NCBI GenBank assembly: GCA_027064245.1
Contig: JAMOPZ010000463.1
Span: 1 to 27,132, forward strand
Length of the DNA stretch: 27,132 nt
DNA from: Campylobacterales bacterium
GTDB taxonomy: Bacteria; Campylobacterota; Campylobacteria; Campylobacterales; Arcobacteraceae
Direction of reading: 5' to 3'
The translations under genes and the position numbers were made by a program. The notes beneath the pieces are model-generated. The model did not search any database and was not told the origin of the DNA. It saw only the letters and a list, made by a program, of their open reading frames with translations. Positions 1-7,356 of this stretch are shown here, piece after piece (position 1 is the first letter of the stretch; every line of letters begins with the position of its first letter).

Positions 1-2235
1 TTTTTTGCACGAGCTATTATACAAGATACACAAAAAGAGTTTTGTGATAAAAATCAAAAAATACTTTTTTTACAAACAGCTATAAAAAATATTGATATTA
101 AATCTTTAGGTTTAAGTGACCAATTTTCAACTTTTATAAAACAAAGTGAATATATCTTCCGTTTTTTTAGTGAACTAAATAGTGAGTATGTAACAATAGA
201 TGATTTATTAGTATATGATATTTATGCTTTATATGAAAGTCACCTAAGAATTTTAGATCAAATTTTTAAAAATTATTATACTATTTTAGATAAATACAAC
301 TATACAGATAGTATCTTTTTACCCTTAATGTATAAAATAAATTTTAAATATTTAGAACAATTTGATACTATAGAGATATACCAAGAGGGGTACTTAACAA
401 AATTTGAATTAAATATTTTAAAAGAGATATCAAAAAATAAACAACTTATAATAAATATAATTTTTAATCAATACAATCAAAAAAATAAAAATATTTTTAA
501 AGATTTAGAGTTAAAAGATAATATATATTATAGAATTGATCTTTCTAAAATGATTATACTAGATCAAACCAATTTTATATTACAAAATCAAAATATACAA
601 TTATCAGCTATAAAATCATCTATTGAACAAATAGCATTTATAAAATATCATATTGTATATATGGTTAACAAAGGGATAGACCCCTCTAAAATTGCAGTTT
701 TATTACCTGATGAAAGTTTTAGTTCTACACTACAAGTGTTTGATAATGAACACTATTTTAACTTTGCTATGGGAAAAACTATAAAAGATCATAAAATAGT
801 AAAAATCGTAGAGTTTATAAATAAAATTATGGTAGATAACGAACCATTAGATAAAATAAAATTAGCATTTTTTTCTTTAGATCAAGAGATACTAACAAAA
901 TATATAAAACAAAATTGGAATAAAGATTTGACAAAAGAGAATTTTGATACAGTTATATCATATTTATACTCTTTTGAACAAAATGAAGATATATTAGAAC
1001 AACTTGAAAATTTGAAATATTATTTAAAAAATCTAATTTTTAATACTATTTCAACTATAGATATAAAACTAAAAGAGTTTTTTAAAATATTTTATAATGA
1101 ATTAATAAAAATAACCATAGATGATACAGCAGGGGGAAAAATAACAGTTTTAGGGATACTTGAGACTAGACTTACCCAATTTGATGGTATTATTGTAGTA
1201 GATTTTAATGATAATAAAATACCAAAGATAAGTGTAAAAGATAAATTTTTATCTTCAAAATTAAAAGAATTAGTAGATCTGCCATCTCTTGATGATAGAT
1301 ACAATCTACAAAGGTATTATTATAAAAGATTTTTAGATAATGCTAAATATATATCTATGTGTTATGTAGACGATGATACAAGTATAAAAAGTAGATTTAT
1401 TACACAGTTGTATCCTCAGCATAAAGAGTTTATTAGAAACAATGACTATAGTACTATATTGTATAAAAATAGTATCCTAACACATCTAGTACAAGATATT
1501 GTTTTAGATATAGATCTATCTACACTACAATGGTCAGCTACAAGTTTAAAGTCATATCTTAGTTGTAAACGACAATACTATTTTAAACATATCTTAAAAC
1601 TTCATGATCATCATATTGGTCTAAAGCCTCAAAATTTTGAGATAGGAAATATTATACATGATACTTTAGAAAATGCTGTAAAAAACAAAACTCTAACAAA
1701 TCAGTTTATAAATGATAGTTTTAATAAATATGCAAAATCAAATCCATACCTAACCCTTGAATTAGAGTTATGGAAAAAACGATTAGAACCTTTTGTAAAA
1801 GAGGAAGAAAAAAGATATTATGAAAATGGTTTTAGTTCAAGTGTTGAGGTACCTTTTAAGATAATATACAATAATATAAAACTAACAGGTAAAATAGATA
1901 GAATAGATAAGTATCCAAATGGTTACCATAAAATACTTGATTATAAAACATCATCATCTTTAAAAATAGATACTATAAAAACTTATAAAGATAGTGTAGA
2001 TTTTCAATTAGAATTTTATTATCTAGCTTCAAGATCCCATATGATAGATAGTGTTTGTTATTATGATCTTTATAATTGTAAAATTATACCTGAAGTGGTA
2101 TTAGAAGAGAAATTACAACTTTTAGATAATCACCTAAAAACTTTAAAAACAACAAAAGTTGATTTTGCAATGACACAAGATACTAAACAATGCACCTATT
2201 GCACCTATAAAGTTATTTGTGCAAAAGGGCTATAA
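1..2235 (+). CDS. addB: AddB-type PD-(D/E)XK nuclease/helicase-like protein, 5' partial
   Basis: The reading frame is open from base 1 to the stop at 2233-2235, so the true start lies outside the window; the ATG at 328 is internal. 744 residues are visible. The AddB subunit works with AddA to resect double-strand breaks for RecA-dependent repair. The segment 'VLGILETRLTQFDGIIVVDF' matches the end of the AddB helicase-like region. The C-terminal nuclease follows: visible-residue D633 in GKIDRID and D647-Y-K649 in ILDYKT form the PD-(D/E)XK core. Cys522 plus the C-terminal trio Cys731, Cys734 and Cys740 match the four cysteines that hold the AddB iron-sulfur cluster. No addA is seen downstream; the gene ends against a convergent transporter gene. 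The family call is firm; the exact symbol is less so because the N-terminus is missing. Confidence 0.85.
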   Translation, partial: FFARAIIQDTQKEFCDKNQKILFLQTAIKNIDIKSLGLSDQFSTFIKQSEYIFRFFSELNSEYVTIDDLLVYDIYALYESHLRILDQIFKNYYTILDKYNYTDSIFLPLMYKINFKYLEQFDTIEIYQEGYLTKFELNILKEISKNKQLIINIIFNQYNQKNKNIFKDLELKDNIYYRIDLSKMIILDQTNFILQNQNIQLSAIKSSIEQIAFIKYHIVYMVNKGIDPSKIAVLLPDESFSSTLQVFDNEHYFNFAMGKTIKDHKIVKIVEFINKIMVDNEPLDKIKLAFFSLDQEILTKYIKQNWNKDLTKENFDTVISYLYSFEQNEDILEQLENLKYYLKNLIFNTISTIDIKLKEFFKIFYNELIKITIDDTAGGKITVLGILETRLTQFDGIIVVDFNDNKIPKISVKDKFLSSKLKELVDLPSLDDRYNLQRYYYKRFLDNAKYISMCYVDDDTSIKSRFITQLYPQHKEFIRNNDYSTILYKNSILTHLVQDIVLDIDLSTLQWSATSLKSYLSCKRQYYFKHILKLHDHHIGLKPQNFEIGNIIHDTLENAVKNKTLTNQFINDSFNKYAKSNPYLTLELELWKKRLEPFVKEEEKRYYENGFSSSVEVPFKIIYNNIKLTGKIDRIDKYPNGYHKILDYKTSSSLKIDTIKTYKDSVDFQLEFYYLASRSHMIDSVCYYDLYNCKIIPEVVLEEKLQLLDNHLKTLKTTKVDFAMTQDTKQCTYCTYKVICAKGL

Positions 2236-2263
2236 AAAGTACCTATTTTTCTAGGTACTTTTT
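2234..2263. terminator. Bidirectional intrinsic terminator between addB and yajR-like gene
   Basis: A perfect 12-bp stem (2234-2245 with 2252-2263, loop TTTTTC) has an A-run on its left arm and a T-run on its right arm, so it can stop transcription from both sides. Its left arm overlaps the last bases of the addB stop codon. A second hairpin (2267-2274 with 2281-2288) starts at the stop codon of the minus-strand gene and probably helps end that transcript. Confidence 0.85.
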
Positions 2264-2280
2264 GGTTTGTATAGTTTTGG

Positions 2281-3591
2281 CTATACAATTTGTTTTCTGA
2301 TATCATCTTCGTTTATTATTTTTGCATCATATTTTACAACTACTAAAGATTCTGTATCATTTATATACCACTCTTTACATCCTTTGATACTATGTAGATC
2401 TTGATGTTTTGTATGATCTGTATCATCAAGATGGATATATGCCATTTTTGTTAATGCTGGATTTTCTAAAGTAAATATAAGCATAGCCCACAATACACAA
2501 ATAGCTATAATACCATAAGATATAGTAGATAATGATGATATATCAAGTAGTGCACCACCTATTGCACCACCTAAAAATGTACCAAAATATCCAAAACTAT
2601 TAAATATACCAAGAACAGTACCTCTTTGGTGTATTTTTGCATATTTACTTGCTAGTGATTGCATAATAGGTTCTTGTAGATTAAATCCTACAAAAAATAG
2701 CACAACACCTATAGAAAACATCATATATGTAGCACTAAGACCTATTACAAAATAGGCTATAGATAAAAATAGTATTCCAAGTAGTAATATAAGCTTGAAT
2801 TTACCTTTTTTCTCAGCAAAAACAGCAGCAGGTCCCATAGTAAGAAGCCCTACAACCATAGCTGGAAGATATATTTTGTATAATTCATTCATCTCCCATC
2901 CATAAGTTTTTGTTAATACTATAGGGATTATCATAAATGCAAATGTCATAAGACCTTTTACTATCATATTTGTAATATTCATCTTCATTAAGTTTTTATT
3001 TGCAAACATATTAAACTTATCATTTTCTAGGTATGTATGTTTTATAACTGGTGGATTTGGTACATATTTTATAAGAACAAATATAGAAAACAATGCAAGA
3101 AAAGATACAAAGAAAAATAAAACAGGTACTCCAAATGATGAAGCAATAGCAGGACCAGCTAGCATAGATAATGCAAAAGAGGTACCAACACTAGCACCCA
3201 TAATAGCCATAGCTTTACTTCTTTCTTCCTCTTTTACTACATCACTAATAGTTGCTGTTATAACAGAACCAATAGCACCTGCACCTTGAAGAAGCCGACC
3301 AGCTAAAAGTGTATATACATCATCTGCAATTCCTGCTATAAAAGATCCTAAAGCAAAAATAATAAGACCAAAAATAATAGTCTTTTTTCTACCTATTTTA
3401 TCACTTACCATACCAAATGGTACTTGAAAAAGCATCTGGGTGATTGCATATCCACCTATAATAATTCCTACTATGGTATGACTAGAGTTTGGCATATCAA
3501 GTGCATATACCGAAAGAACAGGAAGAACTATAAAAAGTCCAAACATCCTAAGTGAGATTATCGCATTTAGGGGCATTATTTTTTTAAACAT
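2281..3591 (-). CDS. yajR: YajR-like MFS transporter with C-terminal soluble domain
   Basis: This is a 436-residue inner-membrane protein with about twelve hydrophobic helices. The N-terminal stretch 'SLRMFGLFIVLPVLSVYAL' and motif A 'GMVSDKIGRKKTIIFG' closely resemble E. coli YajR. After the last helix (about residue 380) comes a hydrophilic tail of about 55 residues with the pattern IKGCKEW...SLVVVKYDAKI...DDIRKQI, which matches the ferredoxin-like YAM domain of YajR. Members are proton-driven drug/metabolite exporters; the natural substrate of YajR is not known, so none is assigned. The ATG at 3591 is preceded by GGAG at a 5-base distance on the minus strand, which supports the start. The gene is monocistronic, diverging from the arsC operon and converging on addB. 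Confidence 0.85.
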   Translation of the reverse strand: MFKKIMPLNAIISLRMFGLFIVLPVLSVYALDMPNSSHTIVGIIIGGYAITQMLFQVPFGMVSDKIGRKKTIIFGLIIFALGSFIAGIADDVYTLLAGRLLQGAGAIGSVITATISDVVKEEERSKAMAIMGASVGTSFALSMLAGPAIASSFGVPVLFFFVSFLALFSIFVLIKYVPNPPVIKHTYLENDKFNMFANKNLMKMNITNMIVKGLMTFAFMIIPIVLTKTYGWEMNELYKIYLPAMVVGLLTMGPAAVFAEKKGKFKLILLLGILFLSIAYFVIGLSATYMMFSIGVVLFFVGFNLQEPIMQSLASKYAKIHQRGTVLGIFNSFGYFGTFLGGAIGGALLDISSLSTISYGIIAICVLWAMLIFTLENPALTKMAYIHLDDTDHTKHQDLHSIKGCKEWYINDTESLVVVKYDAKIINEDDIRKQIV

Positions 3592-3616
3592 CGCTACTCC
3601 ATTTTAGTTTTTTTAG

Positions 3617-3622
3617 ATTATA
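3617..3622 (-). promoter_or_regulatory. -10 box of the yajR-like gene
   Basis: The minus strand reads TATAAT here, 25 bases upstream of the start codon, giving a short leader of about 20 bases. No convincing -35 hexamer is seen, as is usual for sigma-70 promoters of this phylum. Confidence 0.55.
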
Positions 3623-3680
3623 CACCTAGGAGCTTAAATTGGAGTTACGGAAAAATATTTAATCTTGGTATTTAAATCTT

Positions 3681-3697
3681 GTTATAAATTTTATAAC
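3681..3697. promoter_or_regulatory. 17-bp palindrome, operator candidate
   Basis: GTTATAAA-T-TTTATAAC is a perfect inverted repeat with 8-bp arms and a single central base, in the gap between the divergent yajR-like and arsC genes, 59 bases upstream of the arsC start. It has the shape of a dimeric repressor site. Being made almost wholly of A and T, it could also arise by chance. Confidence 0.4.
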
Positions 3698-3709
3698 AGT
3701 ATTATTTAA

Positions 3710-3722
3710 TAACATTATGTTA
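3710..3722. promoter_or_regulatory. 13-bp palindrome just upstream of the arsC -10 region
   Basis: TAACAT-T-ATGTTA is a perfect 6-1-6 inverted repeat. It lies 12 bases after the first palindrome and directly before the likely arsC -10 box (TATAAA, 3727-3732), where a bound protein would block RNA polymerase. The two palindromes share the element TTA/TAAC but are not copies of one another. Confidence 0.4.
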
Positions 3723-3755
3723 AAATTATAAAATTTTTTATTATGGAATATATTT

Positions 3756-4163
3756 ATGAAAAAGAAAGTATTAGTTTTATGTACAGGAAATAGTTGCAGA
3801 AGTATTATAGCTGAAGCACTTATTAATAATTATTTAGATGGTATAGAAGCAAAAAGTAGTGGGGTAAAAGCTAGTGGAAAAGTAAATCCTAATGCAAAAA
3901 AAGTATTAGAAGAATTCAATATATGGAGTGATAAATATTATTCAAAAACATTAGATAAAGTTATAGATGAGAAGTTTGATTTAATAGTTACTGTATGTGA
4001 TAATGCAAAGCAAACTTGCCCCATATTTCCAAGACCTATACCTAAACTTCATATAAGTTTTATGGATCCTGCTGGTAAAGAATATAATAGTTTTATAAAA
4101 ACATATAATGAGATAAAAAAACAGCTTTTACCTCAAGTGAAAGATTATTTTGATGCGAAATAA
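3756..4163 (+). CDS. arsC: Thioredoxin-coupled arsenate reductase (LMW-PTP fold)
   Basis: This 135-residue cytoplasmic protein has the low-molecular-weight phosphatase fold. The P-loop C9-TGNSC-R15 fits CX5R(S/T). The redox triad of Staphylococcus-type ArsC is complete: Cys9, Cys81 and Cys88 (in VCDNAKQTCP), with the general acid Asp104 in MDPAG. The three cysteines favour arsenate reduction to arsenite by a Cys-Cys relay over ordinary protein-tyrosine phosphatase activity. No arsenite exporter (arsB, acr3) or arsR regulator lies in this window, so arsenite would have to leave through a pump coded elsewhere. The next gene starts inside its 3' end, implying translational coupling. The ATG lies 23 bases after the likely -10 box; there is no strong Shine-Dalgarno sequence. 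Confidence 0.85.
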   Translation: MKKKVLVLCTGNSCRSIIAEALINNYLDGIEAKSSGVKASGKVNPNAKKVLEEFNIWSDKYYSKTLDKVIDEKFDLIVTVCDNAKQTCPIFPRPIPKLHISFMDPAGKEYNSFIKTYNEIKKQLLPQVKDYFDAK

Positions 4164-5745
4164 AGGTATATCTCAAACAGCTTTAATTTTTTTTATATCT
4201 ATTTTTTTTGTATTATTTTACAATTACTCTTTTTTTAGTGAAGTTTTAAAAGTATACAGTTTTAGTGGATTAAATATTTTAAATATTTTTTCTTTATCTT
4301 TGCTAGTTACTACTGTTATATACTTATCTTTTGTAATCGTTAGTTCCAGATATACAACAAAACCTATTTTGATAACTACACTTATAATATCATCATTTAC
4401 AACTTATTTTATGAATAGCTATAATATAGTTATAGATGATAGTATGATAAGAAATGCATTACAAACAGATATAAAAGAGTCTTTAGATCTTTTTAGTAAT
4501 TCATTATTATTGTATATATTTTTTCTAGGTATTATCCCTAGTTTTATAGTTTATTATATACCTATAGATTACAAATCATTTACAAAAGAACTTTTTGATA
4601 AAGTAGAGTCTATTTTATTATCTTTAGTTCTTATTGCTATTTTATTGTTTAGTAGTAGTAAATTTTATACATCATTTTTTAGAGAACATAAATCTCTTAG
4701 ATACTATACAAATCCTACTTATTGGATATATAGTATAGGTTCATTTTTTAATAAAACAATAAATTCTGGTCCAATAGTTGTAAAACAGATAGGTTTAGAT
4801 GCTAAAGTTGTAAGAGCTAATAATACCAAGCATAAATTAGTTATATTGGTTATAGGAGAAGCTGCAAGATCTGATCATTTTTCTTTAAATAGATATACTA
4901 AAGATACAAATCCATTATTAGAAAAAAGAGATGATCTTATTAATTTTAATGAATTTTATTCTTGTGGTACATCTACAGCTTATAGTGTACCTTGTATGTT
5001 TTCACCTTTAACTAGAGAAGAATATAGTTATAAAAAAGCTATAAGAATAGAAAATGTAATGGATATAATAAATAGAATAAAATCTATTAAGGTATTATGG
5101 AGAGATAATAACTCTGATCCAAAAGGTGTTATGAAACGAATAGGATATCAAGATTATAAAAATTGTAAAACAAATACGATATGTACAGATAAAGAACCAA
5201 GAGATGAGGGTATGCTAGTGGGTCTTGATAACTTTATAAAACAAAATAAAGATAAAGATATCTTAATTGTATTGCATCAAATGGGAAATCATGGTCCTGC
5301 ATATTATAAAAGATATCCAAAATCTTTTGAAAAATTTAAACCAGTTTGTAAAACAAATCAATTGGAAAAGTGTACAAAAGAGGAGATTCAAAATGGATAC
5401 GATAATGCTATTTTATATACAGATTATTTTTTGGATAAAACAATAAAATTTTTAGAAACTTACAATAACTCTTATCAAACTTCTATGTTGTATATCTCAG
5501 ATCATGGTGAAAGTTTAGGTGAAAATGGAATTTATCTTCATGGAATGCCTTATTTTATGGCACCCGAAGCTCAAAGACATATAGGTGCTATGATTTGGTT
5601 TGGAAATAATTTTAATATAGATAAATCTAAAATAGAATCAAAACAAGATAAAAGTTTATCACAAGATAATCTTTTTAGTACACTTTTGGGTATTTTTGAT
5701 ATCAAAACAAAAATATATAAAAAAGATATGGATATTACAAAATAA
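4153..5745 (+). CDS. eptA: EptA-type phosphoethanolamine transferase
   Basis: This 530-residue inner-membrane enzyme has five N-terminal transmembrane helices (to about residue 170) and a periplasmic alkaline-phosphatase-like domain. It transfers phosphoethanolamine from phosphatidylethanolamine to lipid A or other surface targets. The zinc-site residues are in place: Glu236 in GEAARSDHF, catalytic Thr275 in CGTSTAYSVPC, Asp450-His451 in SDHGESLGENG and His463; His375 and His380 lie in HQMGNHGPAYY. Six cysteines fit the three disulfides of the family. Product changes can lower polymyxin binding; Campylobacter EptC also modifies flagellar rod protein. The ATG at 4153 is preferred over the adjacent TTG at 4150. 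It overlaps arsC by 11 bases, so the two are probably translated together. Confidence 0.88.
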   Translation: MRNKGISQTALIFFISIFFVLFYNYSFFSEVLKVYSFSGLNILNIFSLSLLVTTVIYLSFVIVSSRYTTKPILITTLIISSFTTYFMNSYNIVIDDSMIRNALQTDIKESLDLFSNSLLLYIFFLGIIPSFIVYYIPIDYKSFTKELFDKVESILLSLVLIAILLFSSSKFYTSFFREHKSLRYYTNPTYWIYSIGSFFNKTINSGPIVVKQIGLDAKVVRANNTKHKLVILVIGEAARSDHFSLNRYTKDTNPLLEKRDDLINFNEFYSCGTSTAYSVPCMFSPLTREEYSYKKAIRIENVMDIINRIKSIKVLWRDNNSDPKGVMKRIGYQDYKNCKTNTICTDKEPRDEGMLVGLDNFIKQNKDKDILIVLHQMGNHGPAYYKRYPKSFEKFKPVCKTNQLEKCTKEEIQNGYDNAILYTDYFLDKTIKFLETYNNSYQTSMLYISDHGESLGENGIYLHGMPYFMAPEAQRHIGAMIWFGNNFNIDKSKIESKQDKSLSQDNLFSTLLGIFDIKTKIYKKDMDITK

Positions 5746-5760
5746 AATTGGAGCAATATT

Positions 5761-6543
5761 ATGATAGAAGATTTAATAAAAATAGTAAAAAAAGTATCAC
5801 TAGAGGTACTTAAAATTTATAATACAGATTTTGATGTAGAGTATAAAGATGATAATTCACCCTTAACAAAAGCAGATAAGATAGCCAATAAAATTATAAT
5901 AGATGGTTTGAAAAAAATATCTCCATATCCTATTTTAAGTGAAGAGGAAAAAACTATACCCTATCAAATAAGAAAAAATTGGGATTATTTTTGGATGGTT
6001 GATCCTATTGATGGTACAAAAGAGTTTGTAAAGAAAAATGGCGAATTTACCATTAATATAGCATTAATACATAAGAATAGATCAATTTTAGGTATAGTTT
6101 ATGCTCCTGTTATAGATAAGTTATATTACGCACAAAAAGGCAAAGGTGCTTATCTTATAGATGGTACTGTTAAATATAAATTGCCAATAAATAGTAAATT
6201 AAACAATTTTACAATTGTGGCATCAAAATCACATCTTTCAAACGAAACAAAAGAGTTTATAGAAAATTTAAAAGAAAAATTTATAAAGATTGATTTAATT
6301 TCAAAAGGAAGTAGTCTTAAACTTTGTATGGTAGCACAAGGTTTAGCAAATATATATCCAAGATTGGCACCTACTATGGAGTGGGATACAGCAGCTGCAC
6401 ATATAATAGTAGAAGAATCTGGTAAAAAAGTTTATCTGTATGATAAAACTATTTTACCCATAGACTATATTCAAGATAATTCTTTAAAAGAGATCTCATA
6501 TAATAAAGAGAATTTAAGAAATCCATATTTTATAGTAACATAA
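5761..6543 (+). CDS. cysQ: 3'(2'),5'-bisphosphate nucleotidase CysQ
   Basis: This 260-residue member of the inositol monophosphatase superfamily removes the 3'-phosphate from PAP (adenosine 3',5'-bisphosphate), a by-product of sulfate assimilation and phosphopantetheine transfer. The Mg2+ sites are clear: Glu61-Glu62 in LSEEE, Asp81 and Asp84 in DPIDGTKEF, and Asp209 in WDTAAAH. The KEF after DPIDGT is typical of CysQ rather than inositol monophosphatase. The start is supported by GGAG nine bases upstream. The gene lies 15 bases after eptA on the same strand, so arsC-eptA-cysQ form one operon. No sulfate-assimilation gene is nearby. Confidence 0.88.
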   Translation: MIEDLIKIVKKVSLEVLKIYNTDFDVEYKDDNSPLTKADKIANKIIIDGLKKISPYPILSEEEKTIPYQIRKNWDYFWMVDPIDGTKEFVKKNGEFTINIALIHKNRSILGIVYAPVIDKLYYAQKGKGAYLIDGTVKYKLPINSKLNNFTIVASKSHLSNETKEFIENLKEKFIKIDLISKGSSLKLCMVAQGLANIYPRLAPTMEWDTAAAHIIVEESGKKVYLYDKTILPIDYIQDNSLKEISYNKENLRNPYFIVT

Positions 6544-6618
6544 TTATGAAATTATGGTAAAAAATACAAATTATGAAAATTTATTATTATTTTAAGGTTA
6601 TTATAAGTATAGCTTGAT

Positions 6619-6624
6619 TATAAT
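6619..6624 (+). promoter_or_regulatory. -10 box of the tRNA operon
   Basis: TATAAT lies 22 bases upstream of the mature tRNA-Phe 5' end, predicting transcription start near 6631 and a very short 5' leader. No -35 match is seen. The 103-base gap after cysQ shows no clear intrinsic terminator, so some cysQ read-through into the tRNAs is possible. Confidence 0.6.
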
Positions 6625-6646
6625 TCCAGCACGAAAACAAACAGAT

Positions 6647-6722
6647 GGCTCGGTAGCTCAGTCGGTAGAGCAAAGGACTGAAAATCCTTGTGTCGACAGT
6701 TCGATTCTGTCCCGCGCCACCA
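6647..6722 (+). tRNA. tRNA-Phe (GAA)
   Basis: A 76-base cloverleaf with encoded CCA. D stem GCTC/GAGC, anticodon stem AAGGA/TCCTT around the loop CTGAAAA (anticodon GAA), and T stem GACAG/CTGTC are all perfect. The acceptor GGCTCGG faces CCGCGCC, leaving a T4-C69 mismatch (bases 6650 and 6715). It heads the tRNA cluster; E. coli has no tRNA-Phe at this place. Confidence 0.95.
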
Positions 6723-6735
6723 TTTGTTTTTGTAT

Positions 6736-6811
6736 GCTTCAGTAGCTCAGCTGGTAGAGCAGCTGATTTGTAATCAGCAGGTCGTAGGTTCGACTCCTAT
6801 CTGAAGCTCCA
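6736..6811 (+). tRNA. tRNA-Thr (TGT)
   Basis: A 76-base cloverleaf with perfect acceptor GCTTCAG/CTGAAGC, anticodon stem GCTGA/TCAGC, loop TTTGTAA (anticodon TGT), T stem GTAGG/CCTAT with one G-T pair, and encoded CCA. It corresponds in position to E. coli thrU. Confidence 0.97.
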
Positions 6812-6866
6812 TTTTATTGTTAAAGTGTTCATCTTAAATTAAGATCAGCGCTATTACCAGGTATAT

Positions 6867-6951
6867 GGTGAGGTTGGAGAGTGGTCAAATCCTACGGATT
6901 GTAAATCCGTTGCCTTAGGCTTCGAAGGTTCAAATCCTTCCCTCACCACCA
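6867..6951 (+). tRNA. tRNA-Tyr (GTA)
   Basis: An 85-base class II tRNA with a long variable arm. Acceptor GGTGAGG/CCTCACC is perfect, anticodon stem ACGGA/TCCGT surrounds TTGTAAA (anticodon GTA), and CCA is encoded. It corresponds to E. coli tyrU. The 55-base spacer before it holds the inverted repeat ATCTTAA-A-TTAAGAT (6831-6845). Confidence 0.96.
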
Positions 6952-6961
6952 CTTTTAAATT

Positions 6962-7038
6962 GCGGGTGTAGCTCAGTTGGCTAGAGCCTCTGCCTTCCAA
7001 GCAGATTGTCGCGCGTTCGAGTCGCGTCACCCGCTCCA
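6962..7038 (+). tRNA. tRNA-Gly (TCC)
   Basis: A 77-base cloverleaf: acceptor GCGGGTG/CACCCGC is perfect, anticodon stem TCTGC/GCAGA surrounds CTTCCAA (anticodon TCC), and CCA is encoded. It corresponds to E. coli glyT and lies 10 bases after tRNA-Tyr. Confidence 0.97.
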
Positions 7039-7090
7039 ATCGATTCACTGGAAGCTGAAACAAACTGCGAACATTCGTATAAATACTCAG

Positions 7091-7115
7091 TATAATAGTA
7101 AATTTGTAAATTTAC
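7091..7115 (+). promoter_or_regulatory. Internal promoter candidate with palindrome before tRNA-Thr(GGT)-tuf
   Basis: The 131-base gap between tRNA-Gly and tRNA-Thr(GGT) holds TATAAT at 7091-7096. It is followed one base later by the perfect palindrome GTAAATTT-GT-AAATTTAC (7098-7115), which would span the transcription start. This may be a separate promoter for the last tRNA and tuf, with an operator-like site; alternatively the palindrome acts as an RNA processing hairpin. Confidence 0.4.
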
Positions 7116-7169
7116 ATAATTCCAATGTATCATTTTATTTTATTTTTAGGTTCAGTAAGTTAAAATTAC

Positions 7170-7244
<75 letters not shown>

Positions 7245-7285
7245 CTTATAATAAGTGAACATTGAGTGAAATAAATAATAATAGT

Positions 7286-7326
7286 CCCTTTGAATAGATT
7301 AGCCAAAGGCTTATCTACTCAGAGGG
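7286..7326 (+). promoter_or_regulatory. Large hairpin in the tuf leader
   Basis: A 41-base stem-loop lies 30 bases upstream of tuf: arms 7286-7304 and 7308-7326 form 8, 5 and 4 base pairs, separated by A-C and T-T mismatches, with loop AAA. It is followed by TAATAATAAAAAAA rather than a T-run, so it is not an intrinsic terminator. Likely roles are RNase processing between the tRNA and tuf, mRNA stabilisation, or translational control. Confidence 0.6.
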
Positions 7327-7356
7327 TAATAATAAAAAAATCTTTAAGGAAAAATT

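Noticed and set aside
328..2235. addB starting at the ATG at 328
   Set aside because: The same frame is open without a stop back to base 1 and codes for plausible sequence, so this ATG is internal to a gene that enters from outside the window.
6854..7063. Minus-strand ORF with residues like RLERATICLEGRGSSQLSYTR
   Set aside because: It is the translated complement of the tRNA-Tyr and tRNA-Gly genes, a well-known false protein in databases; the plus-strand ORF at 6977-7258 has the same origin.
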